Shown here one piece after another: positions 16,688 through 25,788 of a stretch of DNA of 64,000 nucleotides (the first letter of the stretch is position 1; each line of letters starts with the position of its first letter). Origin of the DNA: Kordiimonas aestuarii (lineage in GTDB: Bacteria; Pseudomonadota; Alphaproteobacteria; Sphingomonadales; Kordiimonadaceae). Below the pieces are notes generated by a model. It saw only the letters and a program-made list of their open reading frames with translations, was not told the DNA's origin and made no database searches. The position numbers and the translations under genes are program-made. The stretch is taken from assembly GCF_025574465.1 (NCBI RefSeq), contig NZ_JAOBPP010000020.1, positions 226,390-290,389 on the forward strand, given 5' to 3'.

Positions 16688-18415
16688 GTGGCGGCGACAA
16701 AACGTCAAAACAGGAAAAAAGAGCCAACTGCTCGGAAAAGTAAAAAAGAGACCCTGGGGCTGGCGAAAACCAACCTGACCATCGGGGAAATCAAGCGCGC
16801 TTTGAAAAAAGGTCAGGAGCATGCCGAACGTGGGGAATGGGCGGAAGCCGTTACCCACCTGCTGAAGGCGTGGGAAGCCTTCCCTGAGGATCTCAATATC
16901 CTGACGGTGCTTGCGCATGCGCTGACCCAGCTCGGTGTGCGGGAACATGCGATATATGTGCTGGAGCGGGCGCTACAGTACCATGAGCCGACGCCGGACG
17001 TTTGTTCTGTGATCCAGCAGTTGGCTCTCGAGATGGGTTTTAACGAGATTGCTGAAAAGCTGGGGCACCAGCTGGTCGCGATGGAGCCGACCGTAGCCAA
17101 GCACTATATTAACCTGCTGACGGCGCTGAATCGCCAGGACAAATACACAGAATCAATCGACATAGCCCAGCAAATCCTCCCGATGTTTTCCGAAAACTCG
17201 GATCTATGGAACGTGTTGGCATCGGCTGTACGCTACCGTGATGGTAATGAGGCCTCTGTCGTCTTCTATGAAGAAGCGCTCCGGCTCGACCCGAAAAACT
17301 ATAAGGTGCTTTCGAACCTGGCGAGCGCCATGCCCGGGACGGACCGGGCGTTTGAGCTGACAGCTACAGCGCTGCAACAACAGCCCGGAAACCCTGAGCT
17401 TCATATTAATATGGCGCTGGAAATGTTCCGCAAGGGACAGCTCAAGGAAGCGTGGGAGCATTACAGCCACCGCTTAAGCTCGCGCCGGATACAGGCGCAG
17501 AATATTACTTACACACACAAATTGCAGGAATGGGATGGCAGTTCGCTTGCAGGTAAGTCATTGTTCGTGACTGCTGAGCAGGGTATTGGTGATGAAGTGA
17601 TGTTTGGCAATTACCTGCCCTATCTCTATGAGCAGGCCGAAAAGCTGTATATCGGTGTTGACAGGCGCCTTGTCTCCCTCGTGCAGCGCCGCTTCCCTGA
17701 TGCTGTGGTCGATGGTTATACCGACCGTATGAGCGAGGGATATCGGTACAGGGTATTTTTGCAAATCCAGAGAGCGCTGGAGGACGGCGCCATAGATATC
17801 GACTATGCTATTCCACTTGGCTCCTGCGCACGGTACGCCTGGCATACGCCGGAGGACATCGTGGCGCACCCCGACGGATTCCTGACGCCAAACCCCGAAA
17901 GTGAAGCCGAGTTTGGCGAAAAAATCGCGCATCTGAAAGACAAGCCGATCATCGGGCTGGCTTGGCGTAGTGGGCTGTCTGGCGGTGTTCGGCGACACCG
18001 GTATTCCACTGTGGAGGACCTTGCGCCGCTCGCAGCCCTCAAGGACAAAGTGCATTTTGTCAATCTGATGTATACTGACGTCACTGATGACCTGAAGGCA
18101 ATCAAGGATCAGCACGGAATTGATGTCATCCGCATTGGGGAGGTCGACCTGAAGCAGGATATCGAGGCAAATGTCGCGATTATGGCGCACTGTGACCTTG
18201 TTGTTGCGGCCTGTACGGCGCCCGGCATGTTTGCATTGTCGAGTGGGCGACCGACAATTCTCTTTGAATCAGACGCGGTATGGTGGGGTTTCGGGCATGA
18301 TGACCATGTTGCTTTCGCCAAGGACGCAGATTTTATTTGCGGGCGCGGCCAGCAGACATTCAAACAGTTGATTGAACGCGTCGCACTACGCGCCGAAGAA
18401 AAGCTGGGCTTGTAG
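16688..18415 (+). CDS. FlmG-like TPR plus glycosyltransferase protein (flagellin glycosyltransferase)
   Basis: This is a 575-residue cytosolic protein. After a very basic first 30 residues come about six tetratricopeptide-type helical pairs (residues 35-270). A C-terminal GT-B-like domain (about 290-575) follows, with a conserved AEQGIGDEVMFGNYLP and a late LPS-transferase-like block (ACTAPGMFALSSGRPTILF). This two-part plan is that of Caulobacter FlmG, in which the TPR part binds flagellin and the transferase part adds pseudaminic acid. It begins the operon with a GTG start and is directly followed by a nonulosonate synthase. It is divergent from flbT and next to three flagellins. The family assignment is by architecture and context. 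Confidence 0.78.
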   Translation: MAATKRQNRKKEPTARKSKKETLGLAKTNLTIGEIKRALKKGQEHAERGEWAEAVTHLLKAWEAFPEDLNILTVLAHALTQLGVREHAIYVLERALQYHEPTPDVCSVIQQLALEMGFNEIAEKLGHQLVAMEPTVAKHYINLLTALNRQDKYTESIDIAQQILPMFSENSDLWNVLASAVRYRDGNEASVVFYEEALRLDPKNYKVLSNLASAMPGTDRAFELTATALQQQPGNPELHINMALEMFRKGQLKEAWEHYSHRLSSRRIQAQNITYTHKLQEWDGSSLAGKSLFVTAEQGIGDEVMFGNYLPYLYEQAEKLYIGVDRRLVSLVQRRFPDAVVDGYTDRMSEGYRYRVFLQIQRALEDGAIDIDYAIPLGSCARYAWHTPEDIVAHPDGFLTPNPESEAEFGEKIAHLKDKPIIGLAWRSGLSGGVRRHRYSTVEDLAPLAALKDKVHFVNLMYTDVTDDLKAIKDQHGIDVIRIGEVDLKQDIEANVAIMAHCDLVVAACTAPGMFALSSGRPTILFESDAVWWGFGHDDHVAFAKDADFICGRGQQTFKQLIERVALRAEEKLGL

Positions 18416-19285
18416 ATGGCGTCCCGTACCTTTTTTATATCAGAAGCTTCCAGTAACCATGCGCGCAGCCTTGAGCGCTGCCTGAGCTTTGTCGACGTGT
18501 CTGCCGATATTGGCTGTGACGCCGTCAAGTTCCAGCTGTTTCGTGTTGCCGACCTGTTCGCACCCGAAATTCTGGAAAGAAGTGAGACGCACCGCGAGCG
18601 CGCGAAATGGGAGTTGCCCGAGGAATTTCTGGCCCCGATTGCGGCCCGGTGCCGTGAACGTGAGATCAAATTTTCCTGCACCCCGTTTTTCCTCGAAGCA
18701 GTGGATATACTCAATCCCCACGTCGATTTCTTTAAAATCGCGTCCTATGAACTGCCGTGGGCCGGGCTGATTGAAGCATGTGCAAAAACCGGTAAGCCGC
18801 TGGTGTTGTCAACTGGCATGGCGACATTGGCCGAAGTGATCCATGCCGCCGAGGTATTCAGGAAGGCTGGGGGACGGGAGCTGACCTTGCTGCACTGTGT
18901 CTCAGGTTACCCGGTGGCACCCGAGTTTTGTAATCTTGGCGCGATCGAGGCCATCCGCAATGCCACCGGCTATCCTGTCGGTTGGTCGGATCATTCACGT
19001 GACCCAGCCGTTGTTGGCCGCGCCATTGACCGCTGGCGCGCATCGACGGTGGAATTTCATCTCGACCTCGATGCCGAAGGTGCCGAATACCAGACTGGCC
19101 ACTGCTGGCTGCCGGACGAAATTGCTCCGTTGATCGCAGGTCGCCGTCGCCTTGAGGTTGGCGTGGACGGCACCGGCATCAAGGAACCGACCGAGGCAGA
19201 GCGCGCGGACAGACCGTGGCGGGCAGACCCAAGCGATGGCCTGAGACCGACCCTGCAGGTGAGGGAAGAATGGCGGAAAAAATAG
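18416..19285 (+). CDS. NeuB-family nonulosonate synthase without SAF domain
   Basis: Members condense phosphoenolpyruvate with a six-carbon amino sugar to give sialic, legionaminic or pseudaminic acid. The TIM-barrel motifs are present: FISEASSNHARSLERC, DAVKFQLF, FKIASYEL, PLVLSTGMA, LLHCVSGYP and VGWSDHS. The usual VEKHFTLD reads VEFHLDLD, so the Lys-His pair is altered. The protein stops at 289 residues, whereas NeuB proteins run to about 340-350 with a C-terminal SAF (antifreeze-like) domain, which is absent. Its start codon touches the preceding stop. Given pseB and pseC at 34461, a PseI role is plausible, but the substrate cannot be read from sequence. Confidence 0.82.
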   Translation: MASRTFFISEASSNHARSLERCLSFVDVSADIGCDAVKFQLFRVADLFAPEILERSETHRERAKWELPEEFLAPIAARCREREIKFSCTPFFLEAVDILNPHVDFFKIASYELPWAGLIEACAKTGKPLVLSTGMATLAEVIHAAEVFRKAGGRELTLLHCVSGYPVAPEFCNLGAIEAIRNATGYPVGWSDHSRDPAVVGRAIDRWRASTVEFHLDLDAEGAEYQTGHCWLPDEIAPLIAGRRRLEVGVDGTGIKEPTEAERADRPWRADPSDGLRPTLQVREEWRKK

Positions 19286-21009
19286 TCGCTATCGTCGGGG
19301 CTCGCCTGAACTCAAGCCGTTTGCCGGGCAAGCAGTTGTTGCCGCTTGCGGGCAAGCCGATGATCGCGCGAATCGTTGATCGTTTGCGGACAGTCCCGGA
19401 ACTTGACCAGATTATCCTTGCCACGACCGCCGACGATTATAATCGCCCCCTGCGGGATTGGGCTGCATCCTACGGTGTTGAATGCCTGGCCTATGACGGT
19501 GACGTAAATGACCTCGTGGGGCGTGTGGATAAAGCGGCAGGCATGTCAGGTGCGTCACAGATTCTTTATATATGTGGTGATTGTCCGCTCATTGAGCCAG
19601 CAACCCTCAGCCGGATGATCGCTGCCATGGCGGCGACGCCCGGCGCAGGCCTGGTGAAGCTGCGTCCGCCGCAGGCTGGCAAACGTTTTATCCATGAAGG
19701 CTTTGACCTTTACGCACGCGCGTTCTGGCAAGCCATGGAACAGGTAGCCTTTGAACCTTTCGAGCGCGAGCACATCGGGGCTGTTTATCATCACCTCAAC
19801 AAAGTGCAGCCAGCGGCGATCGCATGGGTTGATGAACCGGAAAAATACACCGAGGTTGACCACCGTATTTCTGTGGATACACCATCCGATTACCGCTTCA
19901 TGCGTCGCTTGTATACCGAGTGGTACCACGATAATCCGGCTGACAGTTTGCTCAGCCTGGATTGGGTAATGGACCGGCTCATGCGCGAGCCGGAGCTTGC
20001 AAGCATGAATAAGCATGTGCACCAGAAGATGGTGGGCGAGAATTCGGCGTTGGTTGCCATCATCACGGAAGCAGGGCCGAGTGTGGGCATGGGGCACCTA
20101 TCGCGCTGCCTCGCGGTGGCCGCCGCGTTGCAGGACTATCTTGGGGCCAGGGCTGAACTTTTTATTATGGGGGAACCGGTTGAGCGGGAGGAGCTCAAAC
20201 TGATCCCGCATCAGTGGCTCAGTGCCGATGACCTTGTTGATGCGCTGGACAACAGGGTCCTGGACGGGTGTGTCGTTGACGTACAGGCCGTGATGCCTGA
20301 ACTCGCGACGTTCCTGGGGGCGGCAAAAAATGATTTTCCCTGCGTCGGGATCGATACAGCGCGGGAGGATGAGGCACTCTTCGATCATATCTGGGTGCCT
20401 TCTTTTTATGGGTGCCCCGCGCGACAAAGCCGGCTGGGCGGGAAACTGTCGTTTGGCTGGGATCACTTTTTGCTGCCATCCGCGGTGGGTGCCAGTGGCC
20501 ACGCTGACAATGGTCTGATCGTGTTGACAGGCGGCGGCGACGTCGCGGGACTCGGGCAGGTATGGCCCCCCCTAATTGAGGCGCGGGTCACCAAGCAGAC
20601 ACCTGTCAGTTGGGTGCAAGGCCCCTATGCAGCCGCGCCGGATATCGGGGATGTTAATGGGCGGTGGCATGTGCTCAAGGCACCTTCTGATCTTCCGGAC
20701 CGTTTGTCATCCTACCGTGCGGCCTTGTGTGTGTTCGGCGTCTCGTTTTTCGAATGCCTGCAGGCGGATATCCCTGTTGTCACTTTCGACCCGGTCGGGG
20801 CGGCCAACCCTGACGAATGGCAGGAATTAAAGAGAGTGCTGCCTGACTTTATCGCCACTAACGCAGCGGAAGCGGTCAACATGGCGGCCTCTGTGCTGGC
20901 GAAGGGTAGCGATGAAAACATGGGGCAACCCTATTCCAGGGAAATGCGACAGGGGCCGAGAAATTTTGCGTTGTGCCTGGCTGACCTCATGCAGGGAAGG
21001 ACCGGGTGA
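19270..21009 (+). CDS. Fused SpsF/PseF-type cytidylyltransferase and PseG-type hydrolase
   Basis: This is a 579-residue bifunctional protein. Residues 1-240 are a cytidylyltransferase: AIVGARLNSSRLPGKQLLPL is the CTP-binding loop, with CGDCPLIEP downstream, as in SpsF and PseF enzymes that make CMP-activated nonulosonates. Residues 265-579 match PseG, a GT-B-fold enzyme that removes UDP from the 2,4-diacetamido sugar. Its opening AGPSVGMGHLSRCLAVA is diagnostic, and LTGGGDVAGLG sits in the second half. The two steps flank the synthase step in the pathway. I chose ATG 19270 (GAGGGAAGA upstream), which overlaps the synthase gene by 16 bases. Confidence 0.87.
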   Translation: MAEKIVAIVGARLNSSRLPGKQLLPLAGKPMIARIVDRLRTVPELDQIILATTADDYNRPLRDWAASYGVECLAYDGDVNDLVGRVDKAAGMSGASQILYICGDCPLIEPATLSRMIAAMAATPGAGLVKLRPPQAGKRFIHEGFDLYARAFWQAMEQVAFEPFEREHIGAVYHHLNKVQPAAIAWVDEPEKYTEVDHRISVDTPSDYRFMRRLYTEWYHDNPADSLLSLDWVMDRLMREPELASMNKHVHQKMVGENSALVAIITEAGPSVGMGHLSRCLAVAAALQDYLGARAELFIMGEPVEREELKLIPHQWLSADDLVDALDNRVLDGCVVDVQAVMPELATFLGAAKNDFPCVGIDTAREDEALFDHIWVPSFYGCPARQSRLGGKLSFGWDHFLLPSAVGASGHADNGLIVLTGGGDVAGLGQVWPPLIEARVTKQTPVSWVQGPYAAAPDIGDVNGRWHVLKAPSDLPDRLSSYRAALCVFGVSFFECLQADIPVVTFDPVGAANPDEWQELKRVLPDFIATNAAEAVNMAASVLAKGSDENMGQPYSREMRQGPRNFALCLADLMQGRTG

Positions 21010-21923
21010 CAATGTCTGATCGTGCAAGGATGGTCCATGAAGGCCCCACGTTGGGTAGCCGTGAGGGGTATTCGGTGATCGAATGCTCATCCTGCGGATA
21101 CCGTCACTTGATGCCCATGCCGACGGACAAGGAAATAGAAAACTTCTACAAGGAAGAATTCTACCAGAACGAACGGGCCGATTACCTGAAAGAGGCTGAT
21201 GAGGACTACCGCTGGAAGCGGGTGGAGATGATCCGCCGTCTGGCGAAGGCCGAGGAACTTCTGCCGGCGGTTTCGCGGTCCGCCCTTGATGTAGGGTGCG
21301 GCCCCGGTGATTTCCTCGCAGTTGCAAAGGAGCGCGGGTGGCTCGTAAAGGGTATCGAACCATCCGATATGGCGGCCGAGCATGCGCGCGGGCGCGGGCT
21401 TGACGTCGATACGGGTTTTTTCTCGGCGCAAACGGCTGACGCGCTCGGACAGTATGACCTCGTACATATGGGCGAGGTGCTGGAGCATGTGGCCCGCCCA
21501 CGGGAAGTCTTGTCACTCGCACATAAATGTCTGAAGCCTGGGGGCATTCTTTGTGTCTCAACACCCAATGATTTCAATGGCTTCCAGAAAGTTGTCGCGA
21601 ACGCGCTCGAGCGGCCCAAATGGTGGATATTGCCGCATCATCATTTGAACTATTTTTCCTGCACCAGCCTGGAGAAGCTGTTTGGCGAAGAGGGGTTTGA
21701 GCCCGTTCACCGCACAACAAACTTCCCCATGGAGCTGTTCCTGCTGATGGGGCAAAACTATGTTGGCAACGCGCCGCTGGGTCGCGAAATGCATGGATGG
21801 CGCAAAAATCTTGATATTACCCTCTATGAGGACGCGCCGGAACTTCTTGAAACCTTCTATGAGTGCCTTGCAAATGCTGACCTTGGTCGCCTTGCTATCG
21901 TTTTTGCCCGTAAGTCTGCATAG
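21006..21923 (+). CDS. SAM-dependent methyltransferase
   Basis: This is a 305-residue class I methyltransferase. The SAM motif LDVGCGPGDFLA (about 94-105) is followed by VKGIEPS and a post-motif MGEVLEHV. A short N-terminal lobe with CSSC resembles the zinc knuckle of sugar methyltransferases. GTG 21006 overlaps the previous stop as GTGA; ATG 21012 is an alternative. It probably methylates the glycan built by this operon, but the acceptor is unknown. An 58-base gap follows before the next gene, the only sizeable one in the operon. Confidence 0.85.
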   Translation: MTMSDRARMVHEGPTLGSREGYSVIECSSCGYRHLMPMPTDKEIENFYKEEFYQNERADYLKEADEDYRWKRVEMIRRLAKAEELLPAVSRSALDVGCGPGDFLAVAKERGWLVKGIEPSDMAAEHARGRGLDVDTGFFSAQTADALGQYDLVHMGEVLEHVARPREVLSLAHKCLKPGGILCVSTPNDFNGFQKVVANALERPKWWILPHHHLNYFSCTSLEKLFGEEGFEPVHRTTNFPMELFLLMGQNYVGNAPLGREMHGWRKNLDITLYEDAPELLETFYECLANADLGRLAIVFARKSA

Positions 21924-21981
21924 TTGGCGTGGCATTTGCTTTTGTTTTTCAATAAGCTGAGAGAAACGGAAGGGCGAACAG

Positions 21982-22833
21982 GTGCCGGATAAGGCTCAAC
22001 CATTGTTCATTGTTGGATGCGGACGTTCGGGCACGCAGGCGCTTGGGCGGCTTTTTGATTCCTACGGCAATGTCACCATGCACCATGAATATATGGTCCA
22101 CCATGTGCAGCCCCTTGGCGTAGAATATTGGCATGGTCGGGTTGGCCGCGATGAGGTAATGGCATCGCTTCGGTCGCTATATGGTGCGGCTATCAGTTTT
22201 TCTGAAACGCCGGTCTGGGGGGACTGTTCCAACAAGCTGTCGTGGTTTGTTGATATTCTCGCCGGGGCGTTCCCCGAAGCACGTTTTATCCATCTTGTGC
22301 GCGATGGCCGCAAGGCCGTGTCATCGCTTTATCACAAGCTGGGGCATGAATGCCTTGATGACCGCTCGGTAAACGCTCTACGTGCCTATCTTGAGGCGGA
22401 TGGCCCAAAACCACCGCCTGAGAAGAAATACTGGTGGCCCATGGCGCGGAGATCAGACGAAATTTATCAGGACTATCAATCGTTTGATCATTTTTCACGC
22501 ATTGCGTACCATTGGGCGCAGATCAATCGGGAAGTTCGGCAAAAGCTCGGGTTACTCGAGCAGTCCCGGTATATCCGAGTCCGGCTTGAAGACATCACGG
22601 CCAGCCGGGAAAACCTGGAAGACATGCTGTCGTTTGCCGGTTTACCACTCGGCGAAGAACAGGTTGAACTGATGGTCAGGCCCCATAATGTCATCAAACC
22701 GGTAAACTTCATGCTGGAAGACGACCAGCTTGAGACTTTCTGGACGTTGGCGGGAGCTGAGATGAAAGCCCTTGGCTATGACACGCAGGACGAATATGTG
22801 CTGGAATATAATCCGACGAGGGGGAATGCCTGA
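21982..22833 (+). CDS. Sulfotransferase-family protein
   Basis: This is a 283-residue protein of the PAPS-dependent sulfotransferase fold. The 5'-phosphosulfate loop reads GCGRSGTQALG (about 12-22), and the 3'-phosphate site reads RFIHLVRDGRKAVSSLY (about 100-116). It starts at GTG 21982 with AGGGCGAACAG upstream. It would add sulfate to a hydroxyl of the cell-surface or flagellar glycan. No PAPS synthesis gene is nearby, so the donor must come from general sulfur metabolism. Context makes a sugar acceptor more likely than a protein tyrosine. Confidence 0.85.
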   Translation: MPDKAQPLFIVGCGRSGTQALGRLFDSYGNVTMHHEYMVHHVQPLGVEYWHGRVGRDEVMASLRSLYGAAISFSETPVWGDCSNKLSWFVDILAGAFPEARFIHLVRDGRKAVSSLYHKLGHECLDDRSVNALRAYLEADGPKPPPEKKYWWPMARRSDEIYQDYQSFDHFSRIAYHWAQINREVRQKLGLLEQSRYIRVRLEDITASRENLEDMLSFAGLPLGEEQVELMVRPHNVIKPVNFMLEDDQLETFWTLAGAEMKALGYDTQDEYVLEYNPTRGNA

Positions 22834-24021
22834 ATGAGTGGCGTAACAGAGACAGAGCGTTGTGACCTGTGCGGCAGTTCTGGCCTTGCCATGGCCTATG
22901 ATGTGCCGGGTACGGCGCGGGGCTTGAAAGCCTATGTGTGTGATGATTGCGGCCTGGTGCAAAGTTTGCCGCGTATTGACCATGTTGCCCGCCGGTCTGC
23001 CTTTCCAGACAGTGGCGCGGGTTTTGGCAATATTCGCTATGGCAAAGGCTTCCGCACGCAGTTCGCGCTGGATACCATTGCAAAATATCGCCCGCTTGAA
23101 CGTTTCAAATACTGCATGGATGTTGGGGCCAACCGGGGCAGTTTCATCCTGGCCCTGCAAAAACAGGCGCCCGATATAAAGATTGATGCCGTTGAGCCTG
23201 ATGAACGAGTGTTGGCTGAGTATCAGGGCCGCGAAAATATAGCGGTTATCAACAAGCGTATCGAAGCTGTCGCGTTGCCTAAAGCCAAATATGATCTGGT
23301 TTACCACTGCCACACACTGGAACACGAAGCCCACCCGCTCAGTTCACTGCGCGCCGTGTGTGAGGCCATGACGCCGGACGGTATCCTGTTTCTGGAAGTG
23401 CCGAATATTGCCTTTCTGGCGGGCACTGACCTCGTGGAAGAATGGTTTATCGATAAACATCTCTATCACTATAGCGCGCCAACCTTGTGCGCTACGCTGG
23501 AGGCTGCCGGGTTCAAGATATTGCAAGCGCCAAACCCCGATGATGTCACCAATCTGACGGTTATTGCCACGCCGGGGCAGGTCAAGCAGGCTGGCGCAAT
23601 TGCGGGCGAAACCGTCGAGAAGAAAGCGCTGCTGGCGGCATATGCCAAAAACCTGCAGGAAAACCAGCAGAAGCTGAAAGCGGGCGCCCAGAACCTGATG
23701 ACATTTGCGGGGCACCGCCGTGTTGTCATCTGGGGTGCCGGGCGTATTTTCACCAGCCTTGTTGATATTGGTGGCTTTGACGCCAGACGCCTGGCGGGTG
23801 TTGTTGATAAAAATATCCACAAATATGTGTCTGAAATGTTTGGCGTAGCCATCAAGGCGCCGGAGGCCATCACTGAAATGAAGCCGGACGTGGTGCTTGT
23901 CGCGTCCCGGCTTTACCTTGATGAGATCAAGGTCGAGTTGGACGCGCTGATGCCGGGAACGGATGTATTGACCCTCGATGATGTTTTGAAGGGTAGAGTA
24001 GGGGAAGACCATGAGAAATGA
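22834..24021 (+). CDS. Zinc-knuckle sugar C-methyltransferase-like protein
   Basis: This is a 395-residue protein with three parts: an N-terminal CxxC...CxxC knuckle (Cys 10, 13, 36, 39), a SAM-binding domain (CMDVGANRGSF near residue 100), and a C-terminal Rossmann half (VVIWGAGRIFTSLVDIGG). This order is that of sugar C-methyltransferases in the TylCIII and NovU group, which methylate a ring carbon of a keto-sugar. The start is immediately after the sulfotransferase stop. The gene overlaps the transketolase subunit by 11 bases. The exact substrate is unknown; it could act on the nonulosonate precursor or on another sugar made here. Confidence 0.8.
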   Translation: MSGVTETERCDLCGSSGLAMAYDVPGTARGLKAYVCDDCGLVQSLPRIDHVARRSAFPDSGAGFGNIRYGKGFRTQFALDTIAKYRPLERFKYCMDVGANRGSFILALQKQAPDIKIDAVEPDERVLAEYQGRENIAVINKRIEAVALPKAKYDLVYHCHTLEHEAHPLSSLRAVCEAMTPDGILFLEVPNIAFLAGTDLVEEWFIDKHLYHYSAPTLCATLEAAGFKILQAPNPDDVTNLTVIATPGQVKQAGAIAGETVEKKALLAAYAKNLQENQQKLKAGAQNLMTFAGHRRVVIWGAGRIFTSLVDIGGFDARRLAGVVDKNIHKYVSEMFGVAIKAPEAITEMKPDVVLVASRLYLDEIKVELDALMPGTDVLTLDDVLKGRVGEDHEK

Positions 24022-24823
24022 CCTGAACGAGATGGCGCGGCAGATCCGCGTGACATCCCTGAAGGCGATCCACGCAGCGCGTTCGGGCCACCCGGGTGGC
24101 AGCCTGTCGATCGCCGATATGCTGGCGGTTTTATACTTTGACGTGATGAACGTTGATCCGGCAAAGCCCGACGATGTGACACGGGACAGGCTGGTGCTTT
24201 CCAAGGGACACGCATGCCCGGCGCTGTATGCCGCGCTGGCGCACAAAGGCTACTTCCCTGTTGCGGAGGCCGAGACCCTGCGTCGCATCGACAGTATTAT
24301 GGAAGGCCATCCCGATTTTCGCATCCCGGGCGTGGATGCGCCGTCAGGCTCGCTCGGCATGGGCTTGAGCCAGGGCCTTGGTATGGCGATGGGCGCCAAA
24401 CATCAGGGGCTTCCCTTCCGTACACATGTCATTGTGGGTGACGGTGACATGCAGGAAGGCAATACCTGGGAGGCCATTATGTCCGCGGGTTTCAAGGAGC
24501 TGGATAATCTGGTTGTTATCTATGACGGCAACAAACTGCAGGGCGATGCTCCCGTTGAAACCCAGCTCAGCCTCGGTGATGTGGCTCAGAAAGTCGCGGC
24601 ATTCGGCTGGCATACCGTCGCCATCGACGGCCATGATACGGCTGCCATCCATAAGGCACTGATGGAAGCAAAAAACACCAAGGGCAAGCCAACCTTCATC
24701 GTGGCCGATACGGTCAAGGGGAAGGGCGTTTCCTTCATGGAGGGTGTTCTTTACTGGCACGGCAGCGTGACGATGAAGGACGCGGAACTGAGCGACGCGC
24801 TCAAAGAGCTGGAGGCGGCGTGA
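24011..24823 (+). CDS. Transketolase, N-terminal subunit
   Basis: This is a 270-residue protein corresponding to the ThDP pyrophosphate-binding half of transketolase. Motifs: ARSGHPGGSLSIADML, LSKGHACPALYAAL, and GDGDMQEGNTWEA with NKLQGDA, the ThDP-Mg motif. Split transketolase pairs occur in archaea and in many sugar and natural product clusters, where they move two-carbon units onto unusual acceptors. Its location among nonulosonate and methyltransferase genes argues for a biosynthetic role outside central metabolism, but this is an inference. It overlaps both neighbours. Confidence 0.92.
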   Translation: MRNDLNEMARQIRVTSLKAIHAARSGHPGGSLSIADMLAVLYFDVMNVDPAKPDDVTRDRLVLSKGHACPALYAALAHKGYFPVAEAETLRRIDSIMEGHPDFRIPGVDAPSGSLGMGLSQGLGMAMGAKHQGLPFRTHVIVGDGDMQEGNTWEAIMSAGFKELDNLVVIYDGNKLQGDAPVETQLSLGDVAQKVAAFGWHTVAIDGHDTAAIHKALMEAKNTKGKPTFIVADTVKGKGVSFMEGVLYWHGSVTMKDAELSDALKELEAA

Positions 24824-25779
24824 TGACTGAGCTGAGCTATTGGAATAAAGGGGAACAGGTTTCCGTGCGGGAAGCATTTGGCCGCATTCTTGTGCATGAA
24901 GCCGGGCAGCGCGAAGACTGGGTATTGCTGGACGCCGATGTCGCGGGCGGTACCGGCGCCAAGCCGCTTGTCGGCGCGCACCCGGGCCGCGTGATGCAAT
25001 TTGGTATTGCTGAGCAAAACATGATGGCCGCTGCTGCGGGCGTCGCGGACACGGGGCTTATCCCCGTGGTTTCCACCTTCGCGGCTTTTGGCTGCATGCG
25101 GGCGCACGAACAGTTCCGTACCGCCGTTGCGTATGCGGAACGCAATGTGAAGCTTTGCTGTTCCCACCATGGACTAGATGTCGGGCCGGACGGGGCAACG
25201 GCACAGATGCTTGAGGACTTCGCGACCATGCGAGCCATACCGGGGGTGACGGTCATCAGCCCGGCGGACGCAAACGAATTTATGAAGGCTTTCACCGCAG
25301 TACTGGACCACAAGGGCCCGGTGTACCTGCGTATTGGCCGTAGCGCGACGCGGGTAGTGTATGGCGCGGACCATGAATTCAAGATCGGCAAGGCTGATCG
25401 CCTGCGTGACGGTAAGGATGTGACCATTGTGGCGACGGGGGTGATGGTGGCCCGGGCACTTGATGCTGCCGAAACCCTCAAGGGTGAGGGCATTGACGCC
25501 CGCGTGGTCAACCTTGCCACCATCAAGCCGATCGATGTGGCGGAAATGGTGGCCGCGGCGAGGGAAACCGGCGGTATTGTGACCGCGGAAGACCATAACA
25601 CCATGGCGGGTATGGGCAGCGCCGTGGCGGAGTGTCTGGCCGAGCATGCACCCGCGCGTATGCGTTTTGTCGGCGTGAAGGACCGGTTTGGTAAATCCGG
25701 CGAACACGACGAGCTGCCAGCCATGTTTGAAACCGACGCCGCGGCTATCGCAAACGCGTGCCGCAGCTTGTTGAAATAG
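24823..25779 (+). CDS. Transketolase, C-terminal subunit
   Basis: This is a 318-residue protein holding the pyrimidine-binding and C-terminal domains of transketolase. The catalytic Glu lies in the motif FGIAEQNMMAAAAG, and the conserved CCSHHGLDVGPDGATAQ and VTAEDHNTMAGMGSAVAE blocks are present. I chose ATG 24823, seven bases after GGAGG, overlapping the N-subunit stop; a GTG at 24820 is possible. Together with the preceding gene it makes a complete split enzyme. Confidence 0.92.
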   Translation: MTELSYWNKGEQVSVREAFGRILVHEAGQREDWVLLDADVAGGTGAKPLVGAHPGRVMQFGIAEQNMMAAAAGVADTGLIPVVSTFAAFGCMRAHEQFRTAVAYAERNVKLCCSHHGLDVGPDGATAQMLEDFATMRAIPGVTVISPADANEFMKAFTAVLDHKGPVYLRIGRSATRVVYGADHEFKIGKADRLRDGKDVTIVATGVMVARALDAAETLKGEGIDARVVNLATIKPIDVAEMVAAARETGGIVTAEDHNTMAGMGSAVAECLAEHAPARMRFVGVKDRFGKSGEHDELPAMFETDAAAIANACRSLLK

Positions 25780-25788
25780 GGGGGCTAG

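Noticed and set aside
20827..21564. Minus-strand open frame across the PseG/methyltransferase junction
   Set aside because: Arg/Pro-rich antisense reading with no start signal; both real genes on the plus strand are well supported.
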